This document shows positions 58,090 to 64,000 of a DNA stretch of 64,000 nt, piece by piece. Source of the DNA: Megaleporinus macrocephalus. Taxonomy: Eukaryota > Chordata > Actinopteri > Characiformes > Anostomidae. The stretch spans positions 12,724,711-12,788,710 of the forward strand of contig CM038705.1 in assembly GCA_021613375.1 (NCBI GenBank), given 5' to 3'. The notes beneath the pieces were generated by a model. The model was not told the origin of the DNA and searched no databases. It saw only the letters and a program-made list of their open reading frames with translations. Position 1 is the first letter of the stretch. The number at the start of each line of letters is the position of its first letter. Both the position numbers and the translations under genes were made by a program.

Positions 58090-58877
58090 TTAGGCAGCTG
58101 TCTTTGAAGCAATCTCATATGCTTGTCGCATTTTTGTTTGCCAGTTCTCCACATAGTCTGAGTAACTTCCTTGTTTCTCACTTGGTTTCAGACTGAAAAG
58201 GAGGTCTATTGGCAGTCTTGGGGAGCGACCAAAAAGTAAATAATATCGAGCAAACCCTGTGGCTTCACTGCGGCTGCAGTTGTAGGCATGTACCATCTTA
58301 GCCAGAGAGTTCTTTCAATCAGCCTTTTCACTGTCAGTCAAGGTGCGGAGCATAAACAAAAGAGTTCTGTTGAATCGTACCACTTGTCCATTTCCTTGTT
58401 GGTGGTAGCAGGTCGTATGAGAGCCTCGCACGCCATAGCATTTCTCCAGCTGGGACATTAATTGATTCTCAAATTCTTTCCCCATGTCGTGATGGATTCT
58501 CTCAGGGAACCCAAAGCGAAGTGCAAAATCATTGAAGATCTTGTCGACCACCGTTTTTGATGATTTGTTCTTAGTGGCATATGCCTGGGCAAAGCGTGAT
58601 CCGTCACTACAAGGATATAGTCAAATCCATGTTTACATGTTTCCAGGTGTAGAAAATCCACTGATACCAATTCGAATGGGCGTGATGTTACGATGGGTGT
58701 GATGTTGCTCTGTGTCACTCTGCATCCTTGGCCAATAAAATCTCTCTCTAATAAGATCCATTGTCCTGTCCACTCCTGGGTGTCCCATTTCTTTATGTAG
58801 TTCTGTAAACACAATTTGATGATGTTCTTTAGGAAGGACAAGCTGATTTCTGTTCCCTGCCTTCCGGTAGAGCACAC
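58090..58877 (-). pseudogene. Gypsy-3 integrase core, inactivated
   Basis: Three overlapping frames. They hold the first catalytic Asp in [11 protein letters not shown], the second in [15 protein letters not shown], and GNGQVVRFNRTLL, where the family has Glu at the second V. The third catalytic residue is therefore lost (gag to gtg). Frameshifts also break the domain. Flanked by KMRQAYEIA-type integrase tail sequence. Confidence 0.8.
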
Positions 58878-59595
58878 CCTCTGAGCTCATATAGAGTTTA
58901 CTCCATTGGCGAGAAAGGGCTCTAACATCAGGGTGCTCTGATCTAAGAGACCTTTGAGTTGGATGCTGGTTGATCCTTTTCAACTGCATGACTGGCCCTA
59001 TAACTGGATCTTTCTCTTGACTCTCTCTGATTTCTGCTGATGTTAACGGCTTATTCAGAGCAGGTGCATCACTCACTAAACTCAATGCATTCATACTCAC
59101 TGAAGAGGCCCACAGGGGAAGTGGATCCCTGGGCATGGACACTCCTTGGACAGATGCATTAATGACCTCTTGGCTAATCTCTTCTGTACACTGTTTCATG
59201 AAACTGTCCATGTCCAAAGGCATTCTGGAGAGGCTGTCAGCATCAACGTGTCTGCCAGGGCGGTACTTAATAGAGAAGTTAAAATCTGCAAGTTGGGAAA
59301 CCCAGCGATGCCCTGTGGCGTTTAGTTTGGCAGTTGTGAGGACGCATGTTAATGGGTTGTAATCTGTATATAATGTAAAATGTGGAGCATGATACAGATA
59401 ATCACGAAATCGCTCACTGATCGCCCAATTGAGTGCCAAGAATTCCAACTTCCCAGAGAGCATGTGGTAATTCTTCTCTGGCGGTGTCAGGGTCCTTGAT
59501 CCATAACCAATTACAACCAGTTTCCCATTCTGCCTCTGATACAGTACTGATCCAAGCCCCTCTTGAGATGCATCACAGTGGAGAATGAATGGCAT
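58633..59595 (-). pseudogene. Gypsy-3 RNase H and integrase zinc domain
   Basis: 320-residue open frame. RNase H motifs are CDASQEGLGSVLYQ (Asp), GKLEFLALNWAI (Glu), LYTDYNPL (Asp) and YRPGRHVDADSLSRMP. It is followed by the HHCC integrase start, with [20 protein letters not shown] and MQSD. The frame stays open, so this domain decayed little. It ends by frameshift before the integrase core. Confidence 0.85.
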
Positions 59596-60484
59596 AGTGA
59601 GATCTGGATAACCTAAGATGGGTGGTTTGGTTAACTTGTCTATAAGAGAATTCAGTGTCTCTTGGTGACTGTGTCCAGTTTATGGGAGTGTTTGATGGTG
59701 CATTCCCCTTTTTCCTGGTGTCCCCTCTTTTCCTGCCCCTTACCAGTTCTGTAGATGGGGGCTTATTAGGAGACCCTGACAGCAGCTGATAAAGTGGTTT
59801 GTCCAGCCTAGAAAAATTAGGTATGTATGATCTGTTGTAGGAGAGGAAACCAAGCATTTTCCGCAAGTCTCCCACGGTGCTAGGTGTTCTTTCCTTCAGT
59901 GCTTGTACAGGTGCGATTTCTGCAGGATCCATTGTATATCCTTCTTCTGACACCCTACGTCCAAGGAAACGCAGTGTCCTCTTAAACATCTCACACTTAT
60001 GTGGACTCAGCTTGACCCAGGAGGTACCGCTGAGAGAGTCAAGCATATCTTGAATCTTGGGGATAGGGTGGTGATCAGGGACTAATTTTCGGTTTAGTTC
60101 CCGGTAATCACAACACAACCTTAGGCTCCCGTCTTTCTTCCTGACACAGACAACTGGAGAGGCATATGGTGATCGTGAGTGGGTGATCCAGTCACGGTTC
60201 AGCAAATCCTGTATGTACTCTTTAACTTCTTGATGTAGGGGTTTTGGCACAGACATGTATGTTTTCTTCACTGGAGTTGTGTCATGGAGAGTGATGTGCA
60301 ATTTCAAAAAGGGAATACATCCAACATCTTTGTCATCATAAGCAAAGGCATGACACTCTTCCCGTAATAACTGCTTAACAATCTGTTGCTGTGAAACATC
60401 TAAGTGGTCTAAATTGACTGGCGGGTCCCACTGACATGGCTTTTGTGTCTGGTCTGGGTTTGCATTATCTGCAGATTGCTGCAT
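59573..60484 (-). pseudogene. Gypsy-3 reverse transcriptase with core deletion
   Basis: 303-residue frame. The fingers region (YASPVVCVRKKDGSLRLCCD, YRELN, HHPIPKIQDMLDSL) leads to SGTSWVK, then directly to SPHKCEMFKRTLRFLG of the thumb. The palm with the YxDD Asp pair, about 110 residues in related elements, is missing in frame. The protein would have no polymerase activity. Confidence 0.8.
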
Positions 60485-60515
60485 TTGTGACGATGCATCT
60501 TTAACATCTTCCTTT

Positions 60516-61442
60516 TCAGCATCTGCCGCTTGCTAAGATGTGACTCCATATGTGCAAGTGACCAATGACAGTCCGTTGATTCAAGGTGACTTCATGTTTG
60601 TTTGTATTCATGATCGGGAGGATGTCGAACATTGGGTTTTCTGCTGTCACTGTAACTAAGCCTTCCTCCACAACTACACCCTCTGGCAAGAGAGATGGCT
60701 CACATGGTGTAAAGAGTAGACTTTGGCCTTTAAACTGTACACCTGTGCTAGCCCTGAAATGTATAGTAGTTACCTGATCTACTGCCAGGCGAAACCTTTT
60801 CTTGACAGTATAAACTGTTCCCACTTCACAATCTGAGTCAGTTTTGATTAGTCTTGACAAGGATTTTGCTGTCCTGAGTGTCACTGAAAAAGCTTGACTA
60901 AGTCTTTGAATCATCTCTGGTTTGGCTTGTCCCTTTCCACACCCACTTATTATGGCTTCTATTACATTAAATCCAATGATGGGCTGTTCGGCTACCTTTG
61001 GATCACTAGAGATAAGTATTGGGGCCAAGAGGGGTGCTAATGAATTTGGAGCTTTATCCAATCGTAATTCTACCTCTATCCAACCTAAAAAGGGAATCTC
61101 GGTTTGATTTGCAGCTAAACCAATTAACGTACCTGGCCCTAGCAGCTCTTCTATGGGACGCACTGTGCTGTGGGGCAAGTTAATTTTTCTCCATTCCTCA
61201 TTGATTAAACTGGCCTGTGCACCTGTGTCCCACAAGGCTTCCACGACAACACTATCAAGCTGACACTGCACCAGACATTTTCTCCCTATGAGGTTTAGGA
61301 GTTTATCCTGGCATCGAGGGGGGAGGTAACTTACAGAATTGTTATCCATCAAAGGGCTTTCACAACAGGCAGTAGACGGAGGCAGACCTTCACAACTGGT
61401 ACTACATGTAAGCGGTTCTGAACTTTCTCCACGACTGCTCAT
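60516..61442 (-). pseudogene. Gypsy-3 protease region
   Basis: 308-residue frame. A Cys-rich start is followed by VEALWDTGAQASLINEEW, the retropepsin active site (DTG), then GLAANQTEIPFLGWIEVEL. The C-terminal half is typical linker to the RT. The frame is open, but its neighbours are broken. Confidence 0.8.
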
Positions 61443-61452
61443 TTCAAATGTC

Positions 61453-61893
61453 CTACTGCATGGAGACCCTTGATGTGGGGCTACTGGGGGTCCCGACCTG
61501 GTAGCCCCCTCCCGTTTCCCTGTTCTTTTCTCTGCCTGCAGTCCCGGGAGAGGTGCCCATCTTGACCACAGCTGTAGCAGTGCTTACATGACCAATCTGT
61601 GCTTCCTGACAAGCTCTACATCCAGCTGGCCTCCTGCGATTCCCATCCACTGCAGTGCCCACTGTCAGTTGTGGTTTGCTGGTCCCAACTGTCTCCAGGA
61701 TCACCTTTTTCATCTCCAACATCTCAGCTCTGAGACCATCAATCATCCTGCTGGTGCTTGTGTCTCCATCGGTGTGACGTGTCTGGCTTTTACGGGGCTG
61801 AGTGTGGCCCTTTTCACCATCTGTGAGGTCAACTGCCTTATATTTAGATTCTGCTGCTTCTTTAGGATCTGACTGAGTTATACTGGAATGCAA
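61453..61893 (-). pseudogene. Gypsy-3 gag C-terminal part
   Basis: Charged region followed, in a shifted frame at about 61,520-61,585, by a CCHC knuckle (CYSCGQDGHLSRDC) that binds RNA in gag. The upstream gag and the 5' LTR are missing. Sequence stops at the junction near 61,985. Confidence 0.7.
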
Positions 61894-61985
61894 CTCAGTC
61901 TGGACCTCACTGATTCTGGGTGGTCATGCCAGCACAGCCCTTTTCAATTTCTGTTGTCGTTCTGTTTCTAAGTTAGCAGCTTTAC

Positions 61986-62778
61986 AACAAGGCTCCCTTT
62001 TGGCAGTTATAAGGGTTAATAACTCATTAACAAATGGTGATGTGGTTTACACTTTATAATAAGGCTCCCTTTTGGCAGTTATAAGGGTTAATAACTCATT
62101 AACAAATGGTGATGTGGTTTAATCTGTGGATCAGCAAATGCAAAAACAGCAGTAAACCAGCAAAAGACGTCACACCTGGAATGTTGTCCTAAAGAAGATG
62201 CTACTCGACCTCAAGGATCATAGTTGTGCCACCTTCATGTCCAGTGTGCTTTACTACCTGGAATGCTGTCCCGAAGAAGATGACATTCAACCTCAAGAGT
62301 ACAATGTATACATCAGCACCTTACAACATCAAATCAATACCTGTGAGAATCACATGAAAAGATCATGGTATAGAATGTTGCCATGAATGTAAACTTAGTA
62401 ATTTAACATGTTGTTGCCTACAACATTGTCATTAATTATTAAATAAGATCATGTTAGTGGTTAAATTATTAAACTTGGTGATTAAATGGTTAATCTTGTT
62501 AACATGTTTGTGATAAAGCAGGCAAGTTTAAAGCTGACTAAATGTAGAAGACAAAGTAGGATAGAAATCTCAGCAAGATATGAGGTTTAACACTATAGAC
62601 AGATGGGGGATCACTATTTGGCAAACAACAGGTTACTATTTCCCGTTCTATTTATGCGTTATAACTGGTTATTAATGACTTTTAAAGGGTTTACAACCTA
62701 ATTAATAAACATTTGTAAATGCATTTATAAACCATTTATAAACCCTTTATAAAGGTAGCCTTATTTTAAAGTGGTACC
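61986..62778 (-). mobile_element. Right end of the long-TIR element (unit 2)
   Basis: Two 72-bp repeats (61,988-62,120), the 82-bp direct repeat pair and the complete 451-bp terminal repeat (62,328-62,778) match the right end of the unit 1 element. The outer flank aaaaacaatgccgtag also matches. The rest of the element is missing because the gypsy-3 end abuts the first repeat. Confidence 0.9.
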
Positions 62779-63392
62779 AAAAACAATGCCGTAGTTGACC
62801 TCAGACCACCTTTTCATATAACCTACACACTGTGTTATTAACCTTGGATGAGACATTGTTGTCCCATTCAAAATTCTTATTACCTCTCTGCTCTCCTCCC
62901 ATGTAACTGTATTCATTTTGGTTAGCTGAGCAGAACTTTTAACACAAAGGCCGAAAAAAAAACACACGCTTGAAAGTGGGTGTGGCAAAATACGGTAAAT
63001 AGTGGTCTGCCATTTCGTGCGTGGCAGAACAACGGAATTTCTCCCGAGCCGGGTCCTGACTCAAACCTCACTTGAAAGCGACTCTCTCCAAGCTGGTGCT
63101 CGCAATCGCTCGACTTCCAAAGCTATAAACCGAGCTGTTTTACCGGAAAAACAACAGCCGCGAAGCTGCTCTGTCATAACACCGAAGTCGTCTCTCTCTA
63201 GTGCTTTTTTTGTCCCGTCCCCAAAACAAAACAACAACTTTTCATTGGATTTCGCAAAAAAATAAACTTTAAATCTATGAATGTCCTGAAATACTGCACA
63301 TAGGCACTCTGCTGATTTTAGAATTTTAGAAACACACATGTGAAATACAGCTTATATTTTTGTACAAGCCACACATGTTTCTCCAACATTGG
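62779..63392. promoter_or_regulatory. Second copy of CpG-rich promoter-like segment
   Basis: Copy of 38,977-39,592. The ccatttcgcgcg motif is changed to ccatttcgtgcg and ccgcc to ctgcc, both CpG losses. Open frames persist on both strands (63,002-63,265 and 63,061-63,339) with few changes. No gene assigned. Confidence 0.35.
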
Positions 63393-64000
63393 CATGACGT
63401 TTGAGTTTTTTGTTATATTTACCTCTTATTATGTAAATGTACTGGCAGAAATCTGATTACTGACTGACTCATGTAGACCTGGAGTTTTCTGATTACTCAG
63501 TTGGATAAAATTTGTCCAGATTTTTATGTCTGTGTAATCACACTCACTGTCACAATCATCAGACAATGTAATCAGAACCATATCTTGTAAAAACTTTCTA
63601 AGAGGGAGCTTTAAAAGGCATTAAGCTCTTCAGACATCTGATTCCCATCAACACCACTGTGAGTCGATCAGTTTCTATAGAACGAGCTATTTCACATCAA
63701 ACCACTATAAATGACTTTTAGATCTTAGCACCTGAATTTTACAGAGTTGTTGAAAAGTAGCTGGAATTCTCCTTTAATTGTTATAACATGTAAGATAAAC
63801 AAAAACACATGCATTAGACAGAGAAGCTTTTTGAGCTGCTTTTTATATTTACAGTATGTACATGTATTATAATATCTTGTTTGTTTGCACAAGACAAACA
63901 CAAGATAACTGAGCTTTGCTGCTTCTTCTGTTGGTTTTGTTGGCTGGCTAACATGATCCTCTGTTGACACGATGCACTGAAACCAATCGTGCTGCTGTGT
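63393..64000 (-). repeat. Start of kinase unit 3
   Basis: Fourth copy of the unit start, running to the first bases of the decayed kinase last exon at about 63,968, where the window ends. A fourth kinase gene is expected just beyond. Confidence 0.8.

Larger units (their letters stand above)
56945..61985 (-). mobile_element. Gypsy-3 Ty3/gypsy retrotransposon
   Basis: Minus-strand element with gag end (61,453-61,893), protease (60,516-61,442), RT (59,573-60,484), RNase H to integrase start (58,633-59,595), integrase (58,090-58,877) and integrase tail (57,272-57,946). It is the best preserved retroelement here, yet has an in-frame deletion of the RT core, frameshifts in integrase and no full LTRs. 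A purine-rich gacggggaggg tract lies close to its 3' junction. Its 5' side stops abruptly at a 72-bp repeat of the long-TIR element. Confidence 0.85.

Noticed and set aside
1..64000. tRNA or rRNA genes and tRNA-derived SINEs
   Set aside because: No A-box/B-box pair or cloverleaf could be recognised by eye on either strand. A dedicated tRNA scan would settle it.

Overview
This window looks like nuclear DNA of a teleost fish, probably an otophysan (inference). The evidence is intron-containing PIM-like kinase genes with GT/AG borders, AT-rich intergenic DNA, many microsatellites, and a fish-type transposon load: BEL/Pao, three Ty3/gypsy families, L2-like, L1-like and Rex1-like LINEs, a Penelope-like fragment, hAT, Tc1/mariner, and a palindromic MITE.

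The backbone is a tandem segmental duplication on the minus strand. Unit 0 (1 to about 10.2 kb), unit 1 (11.4-39.6 kb), unit 2 (39.6-63.4 kb) and the first 0.6 kb of unit 3 share the same start. Each complete unit has, read on the minus strand, an eight-exon PIM-like serine/threonine kinase gene, immediately followed by a decayed, N-terminally truncated second kinase copy. The three spliced kinase reading frames join in phase and encode about 402, 400 and 391 residues. All carry two phase 1-1 exons that repeat a lysine/arginine-rich, nuclear-localisation-like N-terminal extension.

Upstream of each kinase gene the units diverge through transposon insertion and deletion. Unit 0 carries Tc1, Penelope, BEL/Pao, gypsy-1 and L2-like remnants, with an L1-like insertion at the unit 0/1 boundary. 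Units 1 and 2 share LINE tails, a broken copy of a multicopy uncharacterised fish protein family, MITE fragments, a gypsy-1 element carrying a solo-LTR-like insertion, and a gypsy-2 element with its 3' LTR. Unit 2 ends in a gypsy-3 element that replaced most of what unit 1 still has.

The most unusual object is an 8-kb element in unit 1 (31,013-38,976). It has 451-bp terminal inverted repeats, arrays of a 72-bp repeat just inside both ends in opposite orientation, a near-perfect 8-bp flanking duplication, and a four-exon, CCDC106-like gene whose exons still join in phase but which carries a nonsense codon and a probable frameshift. The right end of the same element survives in unit 2 (about 61,986-62,778).

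The only genes that look intact are the three PIM-like kinases. No tRNA, rRNA, CRISPR or operon-like structure was seen. Exon borders are read by eye from splice signals, frame and comparison between the copies. Family names come from recognised motifs, not from searches.
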